A stretch of DNA of 8,871 nucleotides from Candidatus Heimdallarchaeota archaeon (GCA_023135215.1 JAGLTP010000116.1:1-8871); one strand, 5' to 3'. Counted from the first letter of the stretch, positions 1 through 8,041 are shown. The notes: generated by a model not told the origin, from the sequence alone. Numbers and translations are program-made.

Positions 1-635
1 CAAAAATCAAATCCCTCTTCTTCTTCAAGTTTGAAATCTTCTTTCAGATGGTATGTATTCTTCTCAATATAATCCTTGAAATTCTCTATTATTGATTCAA
101 TAGTTATTTCTTTTTCTGCTGCACTTTCTACTATATACATTCTTATCCCAAGCCATAGAGAATTGAGTATATTTTCAAAAACTTCTATCATATTTCTTTT
201 ATCTATGTCTTCTATGTGCAAATCTAAAACATTCCATAGCATAAAAGAGTGTGCTAAAGACTCTGAAACTTCTCTCCTCTTTATTCCTTCTAGTTCTAAC
301 AGAAACTCATTTGCGCTTTCTTCATCCTTTATTTCAAAAGCGTTAAGAAATAATTTCATGAAAAAGAATAATTGAGAGGAAACCATATCTGTTGAATAAT
401 TAGGTGGGCTTAAGAGAACAAATAGAAAGGAATACTTGCTCATGAATAAAACTTTAGAGTTCTTAAATTTCAAAACTTGTAATTCATTAAGAGTTGTTTG
501 TTCTTCTGTTTCTTTATAAAATGAAAGCAGTAATTGAATGATAGCATCTACTTCTGTTTCATCAGTATTTATCTTTAATGGCCTGCAAAATAATACATCC
601 ATTTTTTCCTTATTTATGATGTAGAATCCCATCAT
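1..635 (-). CDS. Probable longin-like domain protein, C-terminus cut by window edge
   Basis: An open frame of 211 codons runs from an ATG at 635 off the left edge. The frame is closed just upstream by a TGA at 651-653, so the ATG at 635 (or the one directly after it) is the start. Residues 1-105 read as strand-strand-helix-strand-strand-strand-helix: GFYIINK, MDVLFCRPL, a helix VDAIIQLLLSFYKE, LQVLKFKNSKV, KYSFLFVLLS, then a long helix ending FFFMKLFLNAFEI. That order and spacing resemble the longin fold found in trafficking-related proteins and in many Asgard archaeal proteins. Residues 110-200 look helical, and the visible end is acidic (EEEEGF). It lies downstream of the CDC48 gene on the same strand but has its own TATA-like box. 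The longin call is an inference from pattern only; a gene here is fairly sure because the long frame reads as ordinary protein. The exact function is unknown. Confidence 0.6.
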   Translation of the reverse strand, partial: MMGFYIINKEKMDVLFCRPLKINTDETEVDAIIQLLLSFYKETEEQTTLNELQVLKFKNSKVLFMSKYSFLFVLLSPPNYSTDMVSSQLFFFMKLFLNAFEIKDEESANEFLLELEGIKRREVSESLAHSFMLWNVLDLHIEDIDKRNMIEVFENILNSLWLGIRMYIVESAAEKEITIESIIENFKDYIEKNTYHLKEDFKLEEEEGFDF

Positions 636-683
636 TATTCGAACAACTCTTCAAAGATAATTGTAAGAAAATTATCTCTTGAT

Positions 684-695
684 TATATATTTAAA
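684..695 (-). promoter_or_regulatory. TATA-like box for the longin-like gene
   Basis: On the minus strand this reads TTTAAATATATA, an archaeal TATA-like element. It lies about 50 bases before the ATG at 635, which would place a start of transcription near 662 and leave a leader of roughly 25 bases. The surrounding region is AT-rich, so chance matches are easy. Confidence 0.4.
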
Positions 696-722
696 ATAAC
701 ATATAGGCAACATTGAATTTCG

Positions 723-737
723 AAAAATGAAAAAGAA
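723..737 (-). terminator. T-rich tract after the CDC48 gene
   Basis: Reading the minus strand past the CDC48 stop codon, two closely spaced T runs (CTTCTTTTTCATTTTT) begin about 26 bases downstream. Archaeal RNA polymerase commonly stops at such U-rich tracts without a hairpin, and I see no strong hairpin here. Confidence 0.4.
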
Positions 738-763
738 GTGGAATGGTTTCACTGTTTTTATTT

Positions 764-2977
<2,214 letters not shown>

Positions 2978-3010
2978 TTATTTTACGCTTGTTTCCCGAT
3001 TATCTTTGAG

Positions 3011-3018
3011 CTTTATAA
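3011..3018 (-). promoter_or_regulatory. TATA-like box of the CDC48 gene
   Basis: The minus strand reads TTATAAAG here, about 60 bases before the start codon. This predicts a transcript start near 2988 and a leader of about 38 bases that holds the ribosome site. A second AT-rich box (CTTTATATATT, 3065-3075) lies further upstream and could be an alternative promoter, in either orientation. Confidence 0.45.
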
Positions 3019-3122
3019 TGGTTTGTTTTCTGTCGTTCTATCACACTAATACCTTCAGAAAAATAATATATAAAGTGGTCTTAATTGCGAGAAATTTTAA
3101 CTTATCTTAGGGTAAGAAAATT

Positions 3123-3152
3123 GCATTAAAACCTGAAGGTTAGTTTTAATGC
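3123..3152 (-). terminator. Hairpin overlapping the stop codon of the polyferredoxin gene
   Basis: A perfect 10-base inverted repeat, GCATTAAAAC (3123-3132) and GTTTTAATGC (3143-3152), is separated by 10 bases. On the minus strand the stem is followed by AATTTTC. It spans the last codons and the TAA stop (3126-3128) of the upstream gene. The form is that of a hairpin plus short T run, which may end transcription or protect the 3' end of the message. Intrinsic hairpin terminators are less typical of archaea than plain T tracts, so the role is inferred. Confidence 0.5.
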
Positions 3153-4049
3153 ACCCTCCTTGCAAGCATCTATGCACTCACCGCAATTCGTACACATTTT
3201 ATCAGTTACATCCTTGTCAAAAGATAAAATCGGAATTTGCACTGGGCATGCCTGCTCGCAATCATTACACCCACTTATACAACGGTTTTTGTTCAATCGT
3301 ATCCCTAATAGACTAAATCTGCTGAAGAGACCTAAGATTGCTCCAGTTGGGCAGAACCATCTGCAATAAGCTCTGGGATATAATGTAATGAGAACTAGAA
3401 CGACTATGAATACGATTATTCTTAGGAAGAAGATAAATCTCCAGTCACCCATTTCAGCACCAAGAGTATTTCCTTGTATTCCCCATCGTAAATAGTAGTA
3501 GAGTGATGCGAAAAGTGTTGATGCAGGATCTATTGTGCTAAAAGGCATATCTTTGCCTGTTCCAAAAGCAGTTTTTGCTCCGCTTCTCATGTAAGTTATT
3601 CCTATGATAAAAGACATAAATACTACGAAAACCATAATACCAATTCCAATTCTGCTAAGGCTTTTATTTGTAGGTCTCGAAACCTTCTTCTTCTTTATTG
3701 GAATTACTCTGAACATATCTTGAAATAAACCAAAAGGACAAACCCAACCACAAGTGGTTTTACCAAAAATGGTACCAAACAATGCAAATACTGAAACAGC
3801 AAGGTATGGAAAAATCCAAAAGGTCATTGCATACTGCAATGCTTCAAAAGCATTCCATGTAGTACCAAATTGAGCTCCTGTAGGAAATTCAATTGGCAAA
3901 AGAACACTTACTCTTCCCAAACCAAAGATTGCTCCATTCAGTAAACCAAATGATATAATCTGAACAATTGTTCGGATAATCTTTATTCGGTTTTCACTTA
4001 TTGGACGTAAAGCAGTAGTTATTTTTGTTTTGATCTCCTTTGTTGCCAT
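3126..4049 (-). CDS. NapH-like membrane polyferredoxin (4Fe-4S protein)
   Basis: A 307-residue integral membrane iron-sulfur protein of the NapH/MauN/NosR-C-terminal type, expected to pass electrons across or along the cell membrane. Hydrophobic stretches fall at about 23-50, 72-96, 134-153 and 205-223. Two CxxxCP motifs sit at membrane edges: C100-C104 (CGWVCP) and C229-C233 (CRWFCP). The C-terminal part holds two 4Fe-4S sites: C257-x3-C261-x2-C264-x3-C268-P and C286-x2-C289-x2-C292-x3-C296. These features together are the hallmark of the family. The electron donor and acceptor cannot be told from sequence; no nitrate reductase (Nap) gene is nearby, so the name nap is not justified. The ATG at 4049 is preceded by an AAGGAAGAG ribosome site. 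It follows a small membrane protein gene by 21 bases, so the two are probably co-transcribed. Confidence 0.88.
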   Translation of the reverse strand: MATKEIKTKITTALRPISENRIKIIRTIVQIISFGLLNGAIFGLGRVSVLLPIEFPTGAQFGTTWNAFEALQYAMTFWIFPYLAVSVFALFGTIFGKTTCGWVCPFGLFQDMFRVIPIKKKKVSRPTNKSLSRIGIGIMVFVVFMSFIIGITYMRSGAKTAFGTGKDMPFSTIDPASTLFASLYYYLRWGIQGNTLGAEMGDWRFIFFLRIIVFIVVLVLITLYPRAYCRWFCPTGAILGLFSRFSLLGIRLNKNRCISGCNDCEQACPVQIPILSFDKDVTDKMCTNCGECIDACKEGALKLTFRF

Positions 4050-4070
4050 AATATCACTCTTCCTTTTCTC

Positions 4071-4250
4071 TTAAGCCCATGGACGTGGAAAACCCGCTAC
4101 ATAAGTATTCAAGAAATCTTTTACTTGAGTTTCTGTAAAAGTATTAATTGTTTCATATAGGGTTGCTTGCTGATGTACAATTGCAATTAATAAGAAAATT
4201 ATTCCTAGTGAGAGGAAGAATATTAGATATATTCGCGCACGGGTATTCAT
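4071..4250 (-). CDS. Small single-pass membrane protein, unrecognised
   Basis: A 59-residue protein with a basic start (MNTRAR), one hydrophobic helix at about 8-26 (YLIFFLSLGIIFLLIAIV) and a polar tail of about 33 residues ending GFPRPWA. By the positive-inside rule the tail should lie outside the cytoplasm. I chose the ATG at 4250; the frame could extend six codons to a TTG at 4268, but neither start has a clear ribosome site and a TATA-like box about 30 bases upstream fits a short-leader transcript starting near the ATG. There are no cysteines, so it does not carry its own iron-sulfur or CxxCH haem site. It sits 21 bases before the NapH-like gene and may be a subunit or assembly factor for it; that is inference from position alone. 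Being a short frame, it could still be non-coding, but the membrane-helix pattern argues for a gene. Confidence 0.6.
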   Translation of the reverse strand: MNTRARIYLIFFLSLGIIFLLIAIVHQQATLYETINTFTETQVKDFLNTYVAGFPRPWA

Positions 4251-4277
4251 GATGACTGATGACTTCAAAAAACTTAC

Positions 4278-4288
4278 TTATTAAAAGT
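4278..4288 (-). promoter_or_regulatory. TATA-like box of the membrane redox unit
   Basis: The minus strand reads CTTTTAATAAG, centred about 33 bases before the ATG at 4250. This predicts a transcript beginning about 8 bases before that ATG, i.e. nearly leaderless, and matches the lack of a Shine-Dalgarno site. It overlaps a short palindrome (TAAAAGTTTTA, 4282-4292) that might be a regulator site. Confidence 0.35.
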
Positions 4289-4410
4289 TTTACTTTAAGA
4301 AATCTATTTTCATAAAATAATACTATTCACATAGTTAATTGAGAATTAGATTAAAAATCAGCGTAATTTTATCCAACATTAGAACAAAATATCTTCTCGC
4401 AATCATAATG

Positions 4411-4420
4411 CATTTAAACT
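4411..4420 (+). promoter_or_regulatory. TATA-like box of the winged-helix gene
   Basis: CATTTAAACT lies about 40 bases before the ATG at 4455, predicting a transcript start near 4441 and a leader of about 14 bases. The gap of about 200 bases to the divergent membrane unit holds both promoters; I see nothing else in it. Confidence 0.35.
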
Positions 4421-4454
4421 GTACAATTAAATAATAAACAAGAGTTCGAGTGAA

Positions 4455-4706
4455 ATGTGGAAAGTTACACCTCTAAAGTCATGTATTCTAGCAATTTTGG
4501 AAAAACGAGGAGGTGTTCTTTTAGAGAGCGATTTGGAAAATCCTTTGAAAGATATGTATGGTGATTTCAGTGAATCAGAATTAAACAAAGCACTAATGAC
4601 ACTCGAAAACCAAGGATTAATTCATGTAAATTGGATCTCAAAAACAAGAAGAAGAATACAAAAAATGACAAGGGATATGGGATTTCTGGCGGTTGGTGAA
4701 GACTAG
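4455..4706 (+). CDS. Small winged-helix protein, probable DNA-binding regulator
   Basis: An 83-residue protein that is almost entirely one winged-helix-turn-helix domain. Helix 1 is about residues 6-17 (PLKSCILAILEK), helix 2 about 22-34, and the recognition helix about 40-54 (SESELNKALMTLENQGLI), followed by a wing with HVNWISKTRRRI that is rich in basic residues. The pattern of a helix ending in NQGLI then a beta wing is typical of archaeal wHTH proteins. No ligand-binding or dimerisation domain is attached. It is transcribed away from the membrane redox unit, and such divergent placement often means that the regulator acts on its neighbour, but its target is not shown by the sequence. Other winged-helix roles, such as a protein-protein adaptor, cannot be excluded. 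Confidence 0.75.
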   Translation: MWKVTPLKSCILAILEKRGGVLLESDLENPLKDMYGDFSESELNKALMTLENQGLIHVNWISKTRRRIQKMTRDMGFLAVGED

Positions 4707-4717
4707 TCTAGAAATGA

Positions 4718-4744
4718 TTTTTCACTGTATTATAGCAAATTTTT
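4718..4744 (+). terminator. T-rich tracts after the winged-helix gene
   Basis: Two runs of five T (4718-4722 and 4740-4744) follow the TAG stop at 4704-4706. They suit a U-rich archaeal terminator. The second overlaps the stop codon of the convergent methyltransferase gene; the two genes leave only 36 bases between them. Confidence 0.4.
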
Positions 4745-5996
4745 ACTTTGTATAAATAACGAGTTTTCTGTTTATTATATTGTGCTTTCTCCCAATCTGT
4801 ACCGGTAGTTTTACATTAAATAATGTGCTCTCAGTATGAAGTTCTAAATTACATTTTGTTGCAATCTTTTGGAAATCTGGGCATATTGAATATTCTTGCG
4901 AATATCTATATTCAGGAATGATTAGGATAACCCTATGTCCAGTTTTTAGATATTCCACACTTTTTTGTAAAACCTTTGTATAGAGTTTTTCTAGCATAAT
5001 CATTATATCCTTAGCTTTTTCTTTGGATGGAAGATCCTTGATAAAAGGACCAAGATATGGTTCAGTTACCAATCCTCCAATTTCAGTATCCATAACTTGG
5101 TTGAGATCTTGAGAATCAAGAAGGAAAATTGACCACTTGTCTTTTACTCTCTCCTTAGAAGAATGTTTCATAGAAAAGTGATTTAGATTAGCTTTACTCG
5201 CCCTAACACATTTTGGATCTCTATCTATCCCTATTGCTTGCAAATCTTGTTTAAGCCCTTCAAGTAAAATTGTTCCCGTTCCACAAAAAGGATCAAACAA
5301 AACATCTCCTTTCTCTATTTTTGAAAGATTCACTAAAGTTCTAGCTAATTTAATTGAAGTACCATGAGTAAAGAGACGAACTGGTCTTCCTTCATCCTGT
5401 TTTATATCCTTAAGTGGATTAGTTACCCATCTTACATGACCAAGAAAAATTTTCGATTTAATGACCAAGCAGGTTATTTCAATTCCTCTCTTATGAAAAT
5501 TATCTTTGAAAAATTGAAATGGAGATAATTCAACTGTCTCTTTTTTTGGAGAACGGATTTTTGTTTCAATAAGTAAATCAGATGATGTTTGATATATCGA
5601 TTTCTTGATCATACTATTGATTTGCTTTCTTATTTCATTTGAAGAGGTTTGGATGTTTATAGAGATCTTAATTTTTCGTGTTTTCTGAATAGGAAGAGTC
5701 TGAAGTGTTTTTGTGAGATAAGAAGTAATTTTAGGTTTCAATTCATTTAAGTTTCGAACCTTTTCTTCAAGCTTTATAGGACCTGCTTTAATTATACTTC
5801 CAGAATTTTCCAAAGATTTAATCAATTTGGCCTGATGTTCTTTACTCAGTTCCAATAAAAGATATTTTTTCCATTCTTGAAACTTTAACTCCGTTATTGA
5901 AAATTCTTCCAATATCGATGATAATTCCAGCTTTGACAGCTCGCTGTTAGTCCCCAATTTTACAAAAGTATTGAAAGAGAGTGACATTTTGATCAT
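4743..5996 (-). CDS. THUMP-domain SAM methyltransferase, TrmG10/Trm11-like
   Basis: A 417-residue protein probably acting on tRNA (N2-methylation of guanosine 10 is the role of the closest described group). The N-terminal part to about 190 looks like the ferredoxin-like plus THUMP module that holds the tRNA. The C-terminal part is a Rossmann methyltransferase: motif I DPFCGTGT (about 235-242), an acidic ribose-binding residue in GIDRDP (about 258), and motif IV TEPYLG (about 311-316) where most relatives have D/N-P-P-Y. That motif, and a length greater than the roughly 330-350 of archaeal TrmG10, suggest a variant subfamily whose exact target base is uncertain. I start it at the ATG at 5996, which shares one base with the FEN1 stop (TGATG) and implies translational coupling; an ATG three codons later at 5987 is also possible. 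DNA methylation is less likely given the THUMP-like region. Confidence 0.8.
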   Translation of the reverse strand: MIKMSLSFNTFVKLGTNSELSKLELSSILEEFSITELKFQEWKKYLLLELSKEHQAKLIKSLENSGSIIKAGPIKLEEKVRNLNELKPKITSYLTKTLQTLPIQKTRKIKISINIQTSSNEIRKQINSMIKKSIYQTSSDLLIETKIRSPKKETVELSPFQFFKDNFHKRGIEITCLVIKSKIFLGHVRWVTNPLKDIKQDEGRPVRLFTHGTSIKLARTLVNLSKIEKGDVLFDPFCGTGTILLEGLKQDLQAIGIDRDPKCVRASKANLNHFSMKHSSKERVKDKWSIFLLDSQDLNQVMDTEIGGLVTEPYLGPFIKDLPSKEKAKDIMIMLEKLYTKVLQKSVEYLKTGHRVILIIPEYRYSQEYSICPDFQKIATKCNLELHTESTLFNVKLPVQIGRKHNIINRKLVIYTK

Positions 5997-7033
5997 CAAC
6001 CAAAAAAAGCATCCAGACTCTTCTGCTTAAGAGCTGTATCTTGTCCTTTCTTTGCTTTTCGCAAAGTACTGGCCACTCGTTCTTTGCTGAAACCTCTTTC
6101 TTCACACAAGAATTGGATGATGCCATCCACATCAAGGGATCTAAAGTTTAGGCTGTAATCTTCAGTAACAACAGGATTGAGAAAAACATCTCGTATTTCC
6201 CCAAAATCCTCATCAATAATAATTTTTTCTTCTTTCTCTATAACATCTTCTAAACTCCCATGTTCTTTTATGAGTTTGAAAGCTGTTTTAGGTCCTACTC
6301 CCTTCACACCCCCGGGATTAAAATCTGTACCAATCAGAATAGACATATCAATTAGTTGCTCTCTAGTAATATCTAATACTCGTAATAACTCATTTTGATG
6401 AAATTCTTCAACGTTAACTGTAACAGTTCTTGTAGATCTTGGGAGTCTTCTCTGACCAGAAAGAGTTAGATTTCTAATTAGAACAGGAGAACCGAATAAT
6501 AGACTATCATAATCTTGAGACGCAACAGCCCATACTTTTTTCCGATTTACAAGATGAGCTGCTTGAGCTTCCCCCTCTTGAGGTGCTTCAATCACTGGGA
6601 TACCCATCAGCTCCAATAGTTTTTTACTATCATCTATCATATTTGTTGTTACAGCACTTGTTCTTTGTGCCACCACTCGTGCTCGTGCTAAATCTCCTCG
6701 TTCTAACGCCTCTTCATATTCTTCCCGCGCTTTTCTCTTAACTTCAGCTCTTCGTTTAATTTCTTCCCTCTTCAGCACTGAGGGTTTTCCATCAAAAACA
6801 TAAGCTAGCTGGATTCCTTTTTCAATAAGTCTAGCATTTCTATATAACAAACCAGATAGATGACTAGTCACAGTACCTTCAGAATCTGAAAGTAGACTGC
6901 CATCATAACCTCTGATAGAGGCTAGAAACTGGTATATGATATTATACGCATCAACTGCAAGTTTTTTTTGTCTAAGCTGATCCAATGCTATAGGAATACC
7001 CTTGAACAACTCACTTATTTTTTTGACACCCAT
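5996..7033 (-). CDS. fen: Flap endonuclease 1 (FEN1)
   Basis: A 345-residue structure-specific nuclease that removes 5' flaps in lagging-strand replication and base-excision repair; length is usual for archaea. Metal-binding acidic residues of the family are all visible: D28 (AVDAY), D81 (FDGKP), E153 and E155 (PQEGEAQAA), D174 and D176 (SQDYDSLL) and D237 (GTDFNPGG). The helix-hairpin region GVKGVGPKTAFKLI (242-255) binds DNA. The C-terminus is a PCNA-interacting peptide, QKSLDAFFG (337-345), with the QxxLxxFF pattern at the very end. I start at the ATG at 7033 giving MGVKKI, which matches the family start and has AGGTGG seven bases upstream, rather than an ATG six codons earlier. It lies 65 bases after pcm and overlaps the methyltransferase gene by one base, so an operon is likely. 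Confidence 0.96.
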   Translation of the reverse strand: MGVKKISELFKGIPIALDQLRQKKLAVDAYNIIYQFLASIRGYDGSLLSDSEGTVTSHLSGLLYRNARLIEKGIQLAYVFDGKPSVLKREEIKRRAEVKRKAREEYEEALERGDLARARVVAQRTSAVTTNMIDDSKKLLELMGIPVIEAPQEGEAQAAHLVNRKKVWAVASQDYDSLLFGSPVLIRNLTLSGQRRLPRSTRTVTVNVEEFHQNELLRVLDITREQLIDMSILIGTDFNPGGVKGVGPKTAFKLIKEHGSLEDVIEKEEKIIIDEDFGEIRDVFLNPVVTEDYSLNFRSLDVDGIIQFLCEERGFSKERVASTLRKAKKGQDTALKQKSLDAFFG

Positions 7034-7040
7034 GAGTGAT

Positions 7041-7046
7041 CCACCT
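7041..7046 (-). promoter_or_regulatory. Ribosome binding site deciding the FEN1 start
   Basis: The minus strand reads AGGTGG, then seven bases, then the ATG at 7033. The upstream in-frame ATG at 7051 lies before this site, so the shorter protein is preferred. Confidence 0.7.
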
Positions 7047-7059
7047 ATCATTTGCCATA

Positions 7060-7076
7060 TTTAATTTGAAATTAAA
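7060..7076. repeat. AT-only palindrome before FEN1
   Basis: TTTAATTT-G-AAATTAAA is a perfect 8-base inverted repeat about the G at 7068, in the 65-base gap between pcm and fen1. It could supply a TATA-like box for a separate fen1 promoter or bind a dimeric protein, but in such AT-rich DNA it may be chance. Confidence 0.4.
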
Positions 7077-7098
7077 AACTTGCCTAAAATGAGAAAAC

Positions 7099-7779
7099 CT
7101 ATCCATATTTCCCAGTTAATGGTACAAAGGCTACTCCACCCATGCTTCTTTCACTAAAATCTTTTTCAGATTTCCTTTCAATAATTACTAACTCTTGGTA
7201 AAACATTCTTCCAACTGGAATTATGAGCTTTCCATTAGTTTTGAGTTGTTCCTGTAAAGGAGGTGGAATTCGTTTACTAGCTGCTGCTACTGAGATTATA
7301 TCATATGGTCCTTCTGATGGATAACCTATTCCTCCATCTCCTTGAATAATTGTTACACGATCAGTATAGCCTGTTCGTTCAATATTATTCTTTGCAAACT
7401 CTACAAGCTCAGGAATTATCTCGACAGCATAAACATGACCTGGATTGTCTACTCCTTCAGGAGCAACCATTTCTGCAAACATAGCGGCATTGTAACCACT
7501 ACCTGCTCCTACTTCAAGAATCTTGTGACCAATCTGTGGATCTGAACATGAAGAAGAGATGTAAATCATTACCATGTGAATAGCACTGATTGTCTGTCCT
7601 GAGAGAATTGGAAGAGGAGTATCAATGTATGCTCTTTCCCTGTATTTTTCGAGAACAAATTCTTCTCTAGGTACATTTAGAAACGCTTGTTTCATTCGAT
7701 CAGTGACATTTATCTTATGAGTGCGTAAATTTGATAAAACATCAATTTTTGTTTTCAGTAATTCTTCATCTATAGACAT
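7099..7779 (-). CDS. pcm: Protein-L-isoaspartate O-methyltransferase
   Basis: A 226-residue repair enzyme that methylates L-isoaspartyl residues in aged proteins with S-adenosylmethionine; cytosolic. The full family pattern is present: RERAYIDTPLPI (about 47-58), GQTIS (61-65), SAM motif I LEVGAGSGYNAAM (88-100), acidic AVEIIPEL (about 118-125), GDGGIGYPSEGPYDIISV (147-164) and the C-terminal GGVAFVPLTGKYG (214-226). One small departure is SAIHM where SAPHM is usual. Length is normal and the ATG at 7779 gives a standard N-terminus; the ribosome site is weak (GTGAAAAG just upstream). It is the first gene of a minus-strand run with fen1 and the THUMP methyltransferase. Protein repair has no direct link to those two, so this is probably only a housekeeping cluster. 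Confidence 0.95.
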   Translation of the reverse strand: MSIDEELLKTKIDVLSNLRTHKINVTDRMKQAFLNVPREEFVLEKYRERAYIDTPLPILSGQTISAIHMVMIYISSSCSDPQIGHKILEVGAGSGYNAAMFAEMVAPEGVDNPGHVYAVEIIPELVEFAKNNIERTGYTDRVTIIQGDGGIGYPSEGPYDIISVAAASKRIPPPLQEQLKTNGKLIIPVGRMFYQELVIIERKSEKDFSERSMGGVAFVPLTGKYG

Positions 7780-7825
7780 ATCTTTTCACAAAAATCTCTT
7801 TCAGATAGAGAGTCTAGCTTTCAGA

Positions 7826-7837
7826 CTTAATTAAATT
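7826..7837 (-). promoter_or_regulatory. TATA-like box of pcm
   Basis: The minus strand reads AATTTAATTAAG, about 53 bases before the ATG at 7779, giving a predicted transcript start near 7807. It is a candidate promoter for the pcm-fen1-methyltransferase run. Confidence 0.35.
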
Positions 7838-7902
7838 TTGGTCAAATATGCAAGAATTTCACATGTAAAGCTAATTAGGTGAGTTTTATAATAAACTAAG
7901 AC

Positions 7903-7917
7903 AGAACATTAAGTTCT
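7903..7917. repeat. Operator-like inverted repeat between divergent promoters
   Basis: AGAAC-ATTAA-GTTCT forms two 5-base arms around a 5-base centre, midway in the 262-base gap between pcm and the roadblock gene. It has the size of a dimeric regulator site, but the arms are short and no regulator is identified. Confidence 0.25.
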
Positions 7918-7965
7918 ACATATTCTTTGGAGAGTATCATAAGTTTTTAAAAATGGATTAACAAT

Positions 7966-7975
7966 AAGTATATAT
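7966..7975 (+). promoter_or_regulatory. TATA-like box of the roadblock/GTPase operon
   Basis: AAGTATATAT lies about 70 bases before the ATG at 8042, predicting a transcript start near 7997 and a leader of about 44 bases. This is the clearest TATA-like string in the gap. Confidence 0.45.
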
Positions 7976-8003
7976 CAGCCTTGATAATAAAAGTAAAAAA
8001 CAG

Positions 8004-8025
8004 CAATAGATACTGTTACCTATTG
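8004..8025 (+). repeat. Leader hairpin just before the roadblock ribosome site
   Basis: CAATAG (8004-8009) and CTATTG (8020-8025) are inverted repeats with a 10-base spacer. In the predicted leader RNA they would form a 6-base stem ending immediately before the AAAAGGAG ribosome site. It might tune translation or simply be chance; the stem is short and AT-rich. Confidence 0.35.
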
Positions 8026-8034
8026 AAAAGGAGA
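8026..8034 (+). promoter_or_regulatory. Ribosome binding site of the roadblock gene
   Basis: AAAAGGAGA ends seven bases before the ATG at 8042, a good Shine-Dalgarno match that confirms the start. Confidence 0.7.
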
Positions 8035-8041
8035 ATTTCTA

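Noticed and set aside
76..375. Plus-strand frame of 99 codons at the left edge
   Set aside because: It lies antisense inside the 211-codon minus-strand frame, which has the better protein-like composition and a secondary-structure pattern. The plus-strand product is Ser/Ile-rich in the manner of an antisense shadow.
3160..3369. Plus-strand frame opposite the 4Fe-4S region of the polyferredoxin
   Set aside because: The His/Cys-rich look is only the complement of the cysteine motifs on the real strand.
4700..4712. CTAGTCTAG string near the winged-helix stop as a possible attachment or recognition site
   Set aside because: Short, single copy, and with no mobile-element genes nearby.
5947..6135. 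62-codon minus-strand frame across the FEN1/methyltransferase junction
   Set aside because: It overlaps two well-supported genes in another frame and resembles no family.
6177..6398. Plus-strand frames opposite FEN1 and pcm (also 7342-7545)
   Set aside because: Antisense shadows of strongly recognised genes.
7034..7051. Longer FEN1 start at 7051
   Set aside because: It would precede the AGGTGG ribosome site and add residues before the conserved MGV start.
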